This document shows, piece after piece, positions 54,840 through 64,000 of a stretch of DNA of 64,000 nt (within the stretch, counting starts at the first letter, position 1; every line of letters starts with the position of its first letter). The notes below the pieces were generated by a model, which was given only the letters and a program-made list of their open reading frames with translations, was not told the DNA's origin and ran no database searches. The position numbers and the translations under genes were made by a program. This DNA comes from Symbiodinium natans (taxonomy: Eukaryota > Sar > Dinophyceae > Suessiales > Symbiodiniaceae), in contig CAJNDS010002418.1 in NCBI GenBank assembly GCA_905221605.1, forward strand, positions 62,001 to 126,000. The letters are read 5' to 3'.

Positions 54840-57800
54840 TGGTAAACAGGGTATGGCCAGGCTGCTTCAAAGCTGAGCAAGGCGCCATCCTGCAAAACCC
54901 CGCACCTGAAGGGAACCCTCCTACATCCTCTACGTGGCGCGCTGTATTCATGTCAACTAGGTTGTGCAGAAAGAAATCCAAATCACGGGGAGGGTTGACT
55001 GCCTCGTTCAATGCTTTGTGAGGCAGTTGGGAGAGTCTTTGTTGGGTTTTAGCCCTTGTTTCTGAGCTCCCTTGCCTCAGCAAGTAGGACGACGGACACT
55101 ATTTGAACATGGAAACTGTGTGCTCGGATTCGTGAACCGGGTACAACCAGTAGCTACGGCCTTGTCTCGCATTTGGAGAGCTGTCTCGTTGTGCGGCCAT
55201 AACTTGCCTTCGTTCTTCGAGATGAGTGGTGCCTGACAGGATGCAAACCGTTGGCTTGCCATGTCAACATGTGCTTTTGGTTTCCCTCTACGACCATCGC
55301 CTTTTCCACCAAGCTTTCATCTTGCACGGCTGCGGTTTCCATTGTGACCTTCCGACCAATCTCTAAAACTAAAAAACGAGAAGCTAAAACCAACGAGGTG
55401 TCTGGTCGAGGTGTGCATGGAAGCTGATGCGCGCCTCTCCGCCAAGCACCTTTGGCAGCACCTGTCACGCCCAAGTCAAGGAAAATAAAGTGCCAGCCAA
55501 GGCCGTGGTTCGTCCGTGCTCATCATCCATGCGTCTGCAGGCTACAAGACTTGGCTTCAAGACCCCCCCTCACTCACCCACGGAAAGTGGCAAGGAGTAG
55601 TGGCCAACGCACTCTCTCGATCCGAAAGCTGCTCACAGAGCGTAATTCCTTGGATCTCTACACAGATAGCATTCTCTGCTTCGAGGAATCCACATGTGTA
55701 GTCAGCGCCCTGTGCTGCTGCTATCTGGCGTGGTCGCAGGGATTTCTCCATGGAGCTGACCCTGGCCATTGCCGAGTTTGCGCCCAGTTTTGGTCTTGTC
55801 AATGCTTGAACCGCTATTCCACACAGCCTTTGCCACTTTGCAAAATCTGCACTCTGTGGGTGTTGTAGCACTTTCGCCATTCCACGTTGCAGCTGACAGC
55901 GACATGACCGTCGAAGAGCCTCAGCCTGAGCCTGCAGGAAGGCTCCGCAAAGGGCGACAAAGAAAATATGGCCGCAACATGCCGTAAGAGCACGTTTTCG
56001 AGCAGTGGGAGTCTTGGACCAAGAACCTTGCAAGCCGTTTGTCGCGGCTCGCACTCGCTTTTTACACTTGAGCCTCGCAACGAACGATAGGGTGATAGGA
56101 CAGTTTTCTCCACATGTCCCCGCACCTCCTCCACGAGCAGGTCGGCCCCCCACCTCGCAGCATGAAGAGAGCAAGAGGCACAAGAGCACTCTGACCAGTC
56201 TGGGCATCGGATCGCAATGTCTTGGGGCCAGGCTTGAAGAGTTGGTCTAAGAGCTCAGGAGAGGTCTCAGAGCCTGGGAATCTACTCTGCGCACTCGCCA
56301 TGGCTCTCCTTCACTCCTGAGCTTTTAGCCGTCGAGCGCCATCCGCTCTTGTGCGATGATGGGCCTTGGCACAAGCTGGGCACCGTGGCCCAATATGACC
56401 GAGGTCTTAGTCGTCACGCAGATCTCAGCAACCCAGCACACATGTCAATGTGTTGCAGAAGGTAATGCACAAGCTTTCAAGCACAACCCTCACAGCTTCT
56501 GACCGATCGCTGTCCAGGAAAGCTGCAGGCCAAACAGTTCCAACGCAAACAAGACTACAAAGCGGGAAATTCGCGCATGACCTCCTTACCGCCTTGTCAA
56601 CGTGTACTTCCACAATCTCGAAAGGGGCCAATCTTCCGGCATGAAAAGCCAGTGTCCAAGGCCCGTGCCCAGCATCCATTTTCGCCACCGTGTACAAAAT
56701 CTTGAAAGGAAGCAAGGGAACGTCAGAAGCTGAGAGTTTGAAGGAGTGGCATGCACGTCAGCCGCGTGCCGTGATGCCGGTCTCAGTGTCTCCGGCCACC
56801 AAGCAGCGTTGCACTGGCGAAGCACCTTCCACAAGTCATAAAGAAGCGAACATACAGCCAGAGCGCGAATCCCCGCGCTGCACTTCTCAGCATTCTCAGC
56901 CGCCTGCCTCGCCATCGCGGTAGCAGTGAAGGATGGAGGTTGATCGTGCCCAGACGCGGTGTCTCGGGCCGTTCGGTGTCCATAGGTCTCTATCCACACA
57001 ACCACACCAAACTGTGCCTCTAGGAACCGCCGCGGCAAATACTCCCCGTACCTTTTCCAAGAAATCACCGATGCAAGATGACACAGCCAAGCACTCTAAA
57101 GTTCTCTAAAAATGCGTGCTGGCGCGGCATGGCATAACAAGTAGGAGTGAGAGTATATAGATCCGCATTCACACGCGCGTGCAAAGATCATCTAGTTGCG
57201 GCCGGGCACGCAGCAGTTATGCAGACCTTGATGCAAATTGCCGGCAATGTGCAGTCTTCGCAGGCAAACCGCAAACCGCAAACCGCTGAGACGGGCACAT
57301 CAGGCTTCAATCTTTCTAACTCCTCCAGAAAGGCCTCATCCTGGGCAATCTAACTTGCTCTTTTGCTGCAGATGCCGAAGGTCAATCTGTGCATCTCGCT
57401 TTTGCAGATGGCGGCGTCAAAATGCAGGAGACCTGGTTGGGGAACGCAATTGCGAGCTGCCGAGAGCATCCATGCTTTCCTTCCCAAGCCCCACTGAGGT
57501 CTGCACGCCCAGCTCTTCTGCAAGCTCATGCACTGGAGTCTTGGCAATGACCTGGGGTGGTGCTCGGCAGTCTTCGGGCCCCGAGCCAGGCCCAGCGGCC
57601 GGCCTTCTTGACGCGCTTTGGCGGACGAGAGACCACAGCACTCACCTGGTGATCGAGGTGTGCTCCCCATACTTTAGACTCAGGACCGAATTACGTGAGG
57701 GCCTCGAACTCCTCGGTGGCTTTGCTGACATTCCAAAGGGTGTGCAGCACCACCTTTGACAAAGCAGCCTGTCTCAACCGGCTTTTTCAGTTTCCCGAAA

Positions 57801-57850
57801 TGCCTCCACACAATCTGGCGAACCAAGGAAAACAATTCGCCCGGGAGATC
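54840..57850 (-). CDS. Methionyl-tRNA formyltransferase-like protein (gene B)
   Basis: Exons on the minus strand: 57,850-57,804 (GRIVFLGSPDCVE), 57,753-57,703 (VVLHTLWNVSKATEEFE), 57,645-57,604 (VSAVVSRPPKRVKK), 57,551 to about 57,461 (VIAKTPVHELAEELGVQT), about 57,432-57,400 (LLHFDAAI), 57,051-57,018 (YGEYLPRRFLE), 56,962-56,908 (TPRLGTINLHPSLLPRWR), 56,825-56,770 (ASPVQRCLVAGDTETGIT), 56,700-56,590 (LYTVAKMDAG), about 56,525-56,470 (SEAVRVVLESL), 55,232-55,161 (APLISKNEGKLWPHNETAL), 54,905-54,884 (VRGFAGW). This is the full order of the family: N-terminal strand, RPPKR loop, NLHPSLLP and GDTETG carrying the catalytic Asn/His/Asp, and a C-terminal domain ending in VR(G/A)FAGW. The enzyme formylates initiator Met-tRNA in organelles; an organelle leader exon was not found. 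Start, stop and the exons between 56.47 and 55.23 kb are unresolved. Confidence 0.88.
54884..54905 (-). other. 22-nt micro-exon (gene B)
   Basis: After CTTCAG the sequence GTG CGG GGT TTT GCA GGA TGG C is followed by a GC donor. It encodes VRGFAGW, the family's conserved C-terminal motif, and lies 255 nt from the previous exon (55,161). Confidence 0.7.
55557..56301 (-). CDS. Candidate exons within or next to gene B, unknown
   Basis: ATG 56,301 opens MASAQSRFPGSETSPELLDQ then FKPGPKTLRSDAQTGQ, which looks like a real protein start. Downstream, 55,814-56,134 reads VLGPRLPLLENVLLRHVAAI in one frame, while a 216-codon frame with a hydrophobic start (56,207) overlaps it in another. They fall between the formyltransferase domains of gene B and may be linker exons, intron sequence or a nested gene. 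No family was recognised. Confidence 0.3.
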
Positions 57851-57999
57851 CTGGTGCAAGTGGGGCTTTGTCACTGCAAGTCAGCTGAGCGGCTTGCAGC
57901 TTGGCACACAATCATCAGCAACGATCAGCCTTGTGCAAATCTCGCGCAGCGTCGGCTGCAACTGCGCTGCCTGGTTGGGACGAATGGGATGGAGAAAGT

Positions 58000-60000
58000 C
58001 CAATGGGCCGGCTTCCAGACTAAAGCACACTGTGTGTGAAACTGATAGCATCTTGCAGCACAACCACCATGCATGCCATCCGCGACAACGCGCGAGTAGT
58101 GCATATCGAGCCAACCATCCAGCACATGTTCGCTGAATCGTGCCGCCGCGCAACTGCTGGGCACGAAAGCCACAATCACTTGCAACATCATGCAAACAAG
58201 CTTCGGTCCTCAGAGAGAAGATTAGCTGTTGTGGCAGTCATTGCTAGCAGCTCTGCCAATGCTTGGAGCAAGCTTCATCCGCGGACAGCGTGCCACAATG
58301 TGCCACAACGACAAACCATCGGTCAGAGCTGGCCGAGTGCTCAGGTGCAGCAGAGCTGGGCACAACAGCCACAGCGATCGGCGAAACTCAGCTGTTTTCT
58401 TGGCTTTGAAACATAATCACTAGCAATGCTGCGCTCAAGGACAAGGAGCTCGCAACTTCTGTGCCCAACTCCAATAAGGGCGCCACTGCTGGAAGGCGCA
58501 CAATGACGCGGATTCGTTCAGAGGTTCAAGGTGGTGGGTTTGGCACTCCCTCGTGGATTTAGGTCCTTCTGCCAAGTCCGGAGTTTTGCGTGAAGTTTTG
58601 AGTCTTGAGAGGCTTCTCGGCCGTTTTCTAGCTTTGGGATGAATTTGGTTTTCAACATGAAGTACCGGCTCAGGGTTTTCCCTTTTGAGGTTCGAGGGCT
58701 TGCTGGGATTGGCCATTACCTACAGGATCGACGGCTCATGGACAAGAATGGCCGTGGGGCTTCCAAATGAGGCCATTCGCGGACCTTCATTCTCGAGCCT
58801 TCTCGAGTACCGGCCGTGCTGCAGCTTGATATCTCGTGGCATGCTCAGTTGAATAGCCGCGCCGACGACAGCCACCGATATTCACATGTTCAGATGATGC
58901 CGCCCAGGGCTGTCACCGAGTTCCACAGTCAGGGTAAGTGATTCGCACTGCCGAGCTCACAGGCCGCACTACTTGCGCTGGACAAGCGGCCTTCGTTGAA
59001 AAAGTGGTCCGAAGCCAAGACCACTACCTCCAGGTCGAGTGCACTCAGCGAAGCTACTCATAGGACTCATAAAGTCATAAGACGTGAGATACAGTTTTTT
59101 GAGGTCCAGGCCAAATTGCGCACACCATGCTGGAGCCTCGGCCCCAACTGTCCCAATCGTCCCAACCGTCCCACAATTCCCCAAACTGTCACAAGACCTT
59201 ATCACCTCGCACCACTTGGAGAAGCGCGCAGAAGTAGCTCAGAGCGGCCAGGACCGCAACCAAACGGGCCTGGCGGCTCGCGAGCTGCAACATTGTTCTC
59301 AGTCAAACCGATTATAAAGTAATGGTCTCAGCGGACCTCAACAGCGATTCATCACATGTTGCAAGGATGATTAAGGATGGCAATGCCCCCTGACGCTGCT
59401 TCTTTTCCGTCGCGGACGTCTCTGCATATGGGTGTCTACTCCGGACGTGAGCTTCTTTCGCGTGAGATGTCGTTTTCCTAGCATGACGGCCCACGCCGAC
59501 TAAAGCACAAAAAACAGGGGGGTAGCCCCACTGATGTTGCAAATGTAGAGGCTTGCACGCAGCAGTGTGGTAGCACGCTTTCGACTTCAGCACACGAATG
59601 CCGGCGCATGCACAGGCGGGAGGTTCTGGCGGAAAGCGCATCGGTAAAGTTTCAAGCCTGCAATTTGCAATGATTGCGCACGCACGTAAGCTAAGCGGTG
59701 TTTTCCCAAAGCGTTGGAAGGCCTTTTCCAGAGGGCTGCGTTGTTCCCCACCCTCGGGGTTGGTTGCTAGATCCTCCTCCTGGCCCGGGTCTCCAACCCC
59801 CAACAAATCCCGGAGAGCACTCCCCAGACAATCCCACAACAAACTCCCGCAGAGTCCTTCTGGAGTGCCCACACCCAGAGAGTCCCACAGAATCCCAATG
59901 ACCTCCCTCTGACAATCCTGCAAAGTATGTTTGGAGTGATCAAACTGCTCACTTACTTAGGGTGCTTTCAAGCACCGTTATCTCAAAAGAGACAACCCTC
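58000..60000. other. No supported gene
   Basis: Frames such as minus 59,923-59,312 (203 codons) and plus 58,996-59,322 lack motifs and have repeat-like Leu/Gly or Pro/Asn composition. The short stretch 59,140-59,190 has repeated CGTCCCAA(C/T) words. The 5' end of gene B and any leader exon should lie near 57.85-58.3 kb, but I could not identify them. Confidence 0.35.
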
Positions 60001-60004
60001 TCGG

Positions 60005-60235
60005 TCAGCGTGGCGTGTCATCGTCGCCATCCTCGGAGCTGTCGTTGTCTTGTAAACCCTTGCAAGCTCCTTTGTGATCACGGCAAACGACGACACTTAC
60101 GATGATGACGACCCCGAGCCCGGCAATCCTCGTGACTGTTGAAACTGTTGCTGCTGTTGACACCGTTGACATTTTCAACACGATGAATATGCGAGGGTCC
60201 AAAACGACCGAGGTTACGAGGATGACTCTGCGACC
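60005..60235 (-). CDS. Candidate C-terminal exon with membrane segment and acidic tail
   Basis: The minus-strand frame reads FIVLKMSTVSTAATVSTVTR, a hydrophobic IAGLGVVIIVSVVV and then CRDHKGACKGLQDNDSSEDG to a stop. Transmembrane helix plus short acidic cytosolic tail is a plausible protein end. The same frame stays open upstream through the triplet repeat as poly-Gly/poly-Ala. No family was recognised, so it may be fortuitous. Confidence 0.35.
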   Translation of the reverse strand, partial: GRRVILVTSVVLDPRIFIVLKMSTVSTAATVSTVTRIAGLGVVIIVSVVVCRDHKGACKGLQDNDSSEDGDDDTPR

Positions 60236-60519
<284 letters not shown>

Positions 60520-60644
60520 ATTCAGGGTTTTTGTTGGTTAAAATTTCGCAAAACACCGCGTTGTCGCAGGAGTCATAGTAGTAGTTCGTCCGTCCGGCCT
60601 GAGCACAGCTTTGCTTCCGCGGGCGAGCCTCGGCAGCAGATCTC

Positions 60645-61305
60645 TCAAAGGCTCTCAAAGGCTTCTGAAGGACCCCCGCGCCCACTCATCCAGGCGATCA
60701 AATTTTCGGAGGCCAAGGTCCTTGCTGGATGTGGACTGAAGGAAAGACAGGCCAATCTCTCGAGCTCGCTGCTCGAGGGAGCCATGGCTTCGACACACTC
60801 TAAGACTCTAAGATTTTCTATTCTGTCGTTGAGCAGGGACTGCTCAGATGGACGTGCCCCAGGTCGCAGCAACTGTTGCAGTGTTTGGGTCATGGCTGCC
60901 GGCTTCTGTCTCTCCTGGCCTGGAGGACATGCACCTCTCAACACTGAAGCCCGTCTGAGTGGGATAGATGGCGGTCCGCTAGGCTCTGCAATCCGATTCA
61001 CCCTGGTCCGACATTCAAGGCGGCACACATGTTTGGCTCCTCCAGCACCAGAGGCTTCAGCCTGCAGAGGTCAGTTGCCTCCGTCAGGCGTCTTTTTCTT
61101 TGGCCGCCTCCTGCTGTTGTTGCAGGACGTACCTTCGCATGCTTGAAGAAAGCACCCAAACGAGAGCTTTGGAGCGGAAGCTTCTAAAAAATGAGTGCAA
61201 GGACCAGGGCACAGCTTTTGTTGCATGGTCATCTGCAGGGTCTCCAGATTCTTTTTTTTGTCTTTGAGTACCTACGATCATAAGCTCAGCACAAAGACAT
61301 GACAC
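60645..61305 (-). CDS. Candidate two-exon gene segment, unknown
   Basis: Minus-strand stretch 61,190-61,084 reads ALVWVLSSSMRRYVLQQQQE then AAKEKD. Stretch 60,905-60,720 reads TQTLQQLLRPGARPSEQSLL, DRIENLRVLECVEAMAPSSS and ELERLACLSF. Both are helical, charged and protein-like. They are in different frames, implying an intron near 61,080-60,910. No family was recognised. Confidence 0.42.
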
Positions 61306-61749
61306 TAGAATGACCTCTCTGACGACTTAGTGGCAGCTGCGCGCCCCTTCAACTTTCGCGGCGTTGTCAGCCAGCAACTTACATCTCCTTCGGACAAGGT
61401 CCAAGTTCGGCTATACACCTTGTTTCGTGCCTTGTCGAATCGGCAACTCAGACTGAGCAGTGGGGTCTCAGCAAGCACTCAAGAGAGTCTACACCCGTGC
61501 CACCGCGCCTGTTGCAAAACTTGTGAGCTTTGTCCACTGACATCTCTATGAAGTAGCCAGTGCCAACATCAACCGTGACTTTCTTCCTGCCCGTGTGTCA
61601 TGCAAATGCATGTCTACTCATCTCCGAAATTCCTCTGAGTCGGCAGCGTTTCTGTCATGTTTCCGTCGATGTATAGGGACGACGTAAGCGGAATCTCAGC
61701 GCTGAACGGCAAGTGAAGCTTGCTTAGGACTAGGTCAGGTCTTACTCAC

Positions 61750-62251
61750 AAGGAATGCTCTTGAAGTGCTGGGCCTGCTGTTGGAAAACCACCATGCAAA
61801 CGACAGCGATAAGAAGAGGCAGCTTGATGAGAAACTCAAACACACATCCAAGCGTCAACAGGAATACCTATACCGGCACCAACACCCTGAAACTGAAACA
61901 CGTGAAGATGAACGCGAACACACCCCTTAAGGGGACAAGTTCATCATTAGAAGACGCCCCTGTAAGCGTCCAGTCTCTTTGCTCGTCAATCGAATTTCAT
62001 TTCGCATGCAACGTACCTATTCTGAGAAGAACAACCCGCGCGACATACTTTATCACTGTGCTTCCTGCAAGCGCAGCAGAGCAACAGCAGTGCAAGCCAA
62101 ACGCAGACAGCGATACCAGAAACAACAGCGACAACAGCAACCGCAGATGGGAAACTGAGCATGACACGAGCATTGGCTTGCCGTGGTTCTCGGGGCACAG
62201 CGATTTCAAGGTCTCCATGGATGCTTGAAAGCGTGCCTCCGGAAGCCACAA
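61750..62251 (-). CDS. Candidate membrane-protein exons, unknown
   Basis: Stretch 62,251-62,040 reads SGGTLSSIHGDLEIAVPREP and then a long hydrophobic VAVVAVVSGIAVCVWLALLL. A second minus-strand stretch near 61,850-61,755 reads EFLIKLPLLIAVVCMVVFQQ, also hydrophobic. They are likely two transmembrane helices of one protein. No family was recognised and splice sites were not fixed. Confidence 0.42.
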
Positions 62252-62323
62252 GTTAAGGCAGAAGTGATAGAAGGTCAGCCCTCTTCAGCCCTGCCTCCGC
62301 CTCTCTGAGGGCTTGTTGGTTGT

Positions 62324-62668
62324 TCAACTGAGAGACGGAGGCAATGCACCACACTGACAATGGCATGCCACCTTCAAGCGTCGGGCCAAACTTCTGACCT
62401 CCTGTTCCAGCTGCTGCTTCACCTGTTGCCGGGCTAACGAAGTGAACCACTCAGAAACACGACTGAATATGTCCAAGCCCTCGACCATATTCAGCTGCTG
62501 GAGAGAGGCCTTCGGCGCAGAGAAGCAACTCTTCCGAAATCTTGCTTCGAAGCTTCGAAGCTTCGAAGCTTCGAAGCTTCGAAACTTCGACTTCGGTGAG
62601 TTCGGCAATCTGGCCTGGGACAACGGAATGCCTCCTTGCTCCTCCTGTTCGGCCTCAAGGACGAGCAT
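62324..62668 (-). CDS. Candidate exon with coiled-coil-like segment, unknown
   Basis: A 114-codon frame holds LQQLNMVEGLDIFSRVSEWF followed by TSLARQQVKQQLEQEVRSLA, amphipathic and coiled-coil-like. Upstream in the same frame the (AAGCTTCG)n repeat is read as SFEASKLR. It is directly upstream of the membrane exons at 61.75-62.25 kb, on the same strand, so may belong to the same gene. Confidence 0.42.
   Translation of the reverse strand: MLVLEAEQEEQGGIPLSQARLPNSPKSKFRSFEASKLRSFEARFRKSCFSAPKASLQQLNMVEGLDIFSRVSEWFTSLARQQVKQQLEQEVRSLARRLKVACHCQCGALPPSLS
62546..62592. repeat. (AAGCTTCG)n palindromic octamer repeat
   Basis: About five tandem copies of the self-complementary octamer AAGCTTCG (containing HindIII-type AAGCTT) with one decayed copy at the end. 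It lies inside an open minus-strand frame. Confidence 0.92.
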
Positions 62669-63061
62669 ATGCTGCGGCTGGATTTGGCACTGCAGAAAGC
62701 TATAGGCTCAATCGCTCTCACATGGTCTCGAGCATCGGACAGCCTCATCCTCTGCCATTGCTGCCAACCCAAACCCCTACAAGAGCTGCGACGTAGCTTC
62801 AGGATGCGGCGATGCGCAATGTAACAACATCGACCTCTTGACACCGCTAGCGAACCAGCACTGCCGACTGTCGGCATGGAAAAAATCGCAAAAAACATGC
62901 AACTGCCCACGCGGAACGCCCGAGCATGCGTTTTCCACCTTTGGCCTGCTGGTCGCTGCTTCTTTGCCACCATCTTCAGTTGCAGCACGTCGGACGACAA
63001 CTTCGAGGAAAGAGGGTACCGGTAGATGTGGAAGGCCCTTCTCCAGCTACGGCCGAAGCCA

Positions 63062-63460
63062 TCAGAAGTCCATCAAGTCATCAAGTCGCACTCCTCGGGG
63101 CGAAGCCCTCCGAGTCACAATCCTGCCACCACGTGTCGCGGAGGTCGCGGGCCATTTGCTGCCCAAAGCCCCTTCTGGAGGTGCGCACATGAGTTGCTTA
63201 TGTTGCACGGCGCATCGCGCCCTGGCCTCCTGCGAGCGCCTACGACGGTGACCTCCTGCGCCGTCTTCGCCGGGATCGCGATCTGGCTTCACGCCGCAGC
63301 CGCTCCTGGGCGCGCCACTGACACGTGCATACACGTGCCACTCAGAGCCCTTCTCAGCAGCAAAGCGCTTCTCAGAACCGTCTTGTAATGTCTTGTATCC
63401 CAATGCTGCCACATTCAGCCTGGGAGCCCTGAGCATCCGCTCCTCGAGCCGCGGAGTCAC
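63062..63460 (-). CDS. Candidate exon, basic protein, unknown
   Basis: A 132-codon minus-strand frame reads EERMLRAPRLNVAALGYKTL, KRFAAEKGSEWHVYARVSG and, near the end, IVTRRASPRGVRLDDLMDF. It is Arg-rich and low in aromatic residues; the middle (GAGGHRRRRSQEARARC) may be non-coding. No family was recognised. Confidence 0.38.
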   Translation of the reverse strand: MTPRLEERMLRAPRLNVAALGYKTLQDGSEKRFAAEKGSEWHVYARVSGAPRSGCGVKPDRDPGEDGAGGHRRRRSQEARARCAVQHKQLMCAPPEGALGSKWPATSATRGGRIVTRRASPRGVRLDDLMDF

Positions 63461-63539
63461 TCACATTGGAGAATTGGGGAACTGTGCGAAGATTTGCAAA
63501 GATGCAGAGACGTGTGAGAGACCCAAGCATTGCCTTTTT

Positions 63540-63893
63540 TTGGGGCTTTGCCTTTAGAGGGGTTTCGGATGGTTTCGGTACGGTTTGAGTCCTTCTCTGC
63601 TCGGCGCTGCGCTTCCTTCTCCGCAGCGGCTTTCGCTCCTTCTCAGCGTCGTAGAAGGGCTAAAAAAAGAAATCCAAGCTTGTTCTGGAAGCCCTGAACT
63701 ACATGGTGCATTGCTCTTGCTGGCACCATGTCCTCTCTGCTCCACCACGCGGATGCTGGCTTCCAACTGACGGGACAGGGGCATGTTCAGGCTCCATCGT
63801 CGCAGCGCATTCCCGCCTGATCATCTCGCTCTTGCCACCGCCGTGCCGCTTCCTCAGCCTTCTTCCGCATAGCCTCACGATTCTTCACCTCCG
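63540..63893 (-). CDS. Candidate exons of a lysine/arginine-rich helical protein at the window edge
   Basis: After CCGGAG at about 63,894 the minus strand reads VKNREAMRKKAEEAARRWQE then RDDQ before a GC donor. A second stretch near 63,765-63,710 reads LEASIRVVEQRGHGASKSN. A third, after TTTTTTTAG at 63,660, reads PFYDAEKERKPLRRRKRSAE. All are charged and helical. The gene probably begins beyond the right end of the window. No family was recognised. Confidence 0.45.
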
Positions 63894-64000
63894 GTAACCA
63901 ACACGCACAGACGCAGTATACGGTCGTAGCAGCCAAAGCCTTACACCCTTCGTAATTAGACCCAAATGCAGAGCCTCCTTTTTCCTCTTCTTGGCTTTGC

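Noticed and set aside
56654-56689. 36-nt GC-AG intron inside the MDAG exon of gene B
   Set aside because: It would give a tidier family match, but it is in frame either way and very short. Treated as coding.
57433-57460. 28-nt intron in gene B
   Set aside because: Joining across it gives a good family reading, but 28 nt is very short for a spliceosomal intron. Left as an unresolved boundary, not claimed as an intron.
59312-59923. 203-codon minus-strand ORF
   Set aside because: No motifs, and Leu/Gly-rich repeated wording at the start with a random-looking remainder. It is not supported as a gene.

Overview
The window reads as nuclear DNA of a dinoflagellate, most likely a symbiodiniacean-type alga. 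The evidence is (1) genes broken into many short exons whose introns mostly start with GC rather than GT and end AG|G; (2) recognisable genes nearly all on the minus strand, i.e. a unidirectional block; (3) an ABC1/UbiB-type kinase with a plastid-style leader; (4) degenerate plant/dinoflagellate-type TTTAGGG telomere repeats inside the window; and (5) very large amounts of satellite and simple repeat. Long uninterrupted frames are rare and most are chance. The genes below were found by joining short exons across introns by eye, so exon ends are stated only where codon phase and family motifs agree.

Layout. 2.1-3.8 kb: exons of an unrecognised minus-strand gene. 4.0-7.0 kb: ABC1/UbiB-family kinase (3 exons). 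7.7-8.6 kb: unrecognised exons. 9.1-9.9 kb: MORN-repeat protein. 10-24 kb: sparse, scattered candidate exons, microsatellites and no recognised family. 24.2-26.6 kb: S28 serine carboxypeptidase (Pro-X carboxypeptidase-like), then a small Pro/Glu-rich reading frame. 27.1-30.1 kb: an AT-rich repeat island made of a ~150/300-bp satellite, a TTTAGGG-like stretch and a 111-bp palindromic array, bracketed by inverted copies of a (TA)n/C-tract motif. 30.2-36.6 kb: duplicated blocks, a ~112-bp tandem repeat and a nearly perfect ~0.87-kb direct duplication. 37.4-39.2 kb: unrecognised membrane-protein exons. 39.7-41.9 kb: formyltransferase gene A. 44.2-51.07 kb: a 6.9-kb GC-rich satellite with higher-order structure, followed by an interstitial telomeric array at 51.17-51.24 kb. 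51.8-53.1 kb: dual-specificity phosphatase (7 exons). 54.9-57.9 kb: formyltransferase gene B, methionyl-tRNA formyltransferase-like. 60-64 kb: a CTC/GCT triplet expansion and several candidate minus-strand exons up to the right edge.

The recognised genes (plastid kinase, MORN protein, secreted/lysosomal peptidase, protein phosphatase, two formyltransferases) are unrelated housekeeping or signalling functions. They share orientation and intron style, not a pathway. No operon, CRISPR array, rRNA or tRNA gene was recognised. The most notable features are the GC-AG splicing with exons as short as 22-35 nt, two different formyltransferases on one strand within 18 kb, and two unrelated satellites that both stop beside telomere-like repeats.
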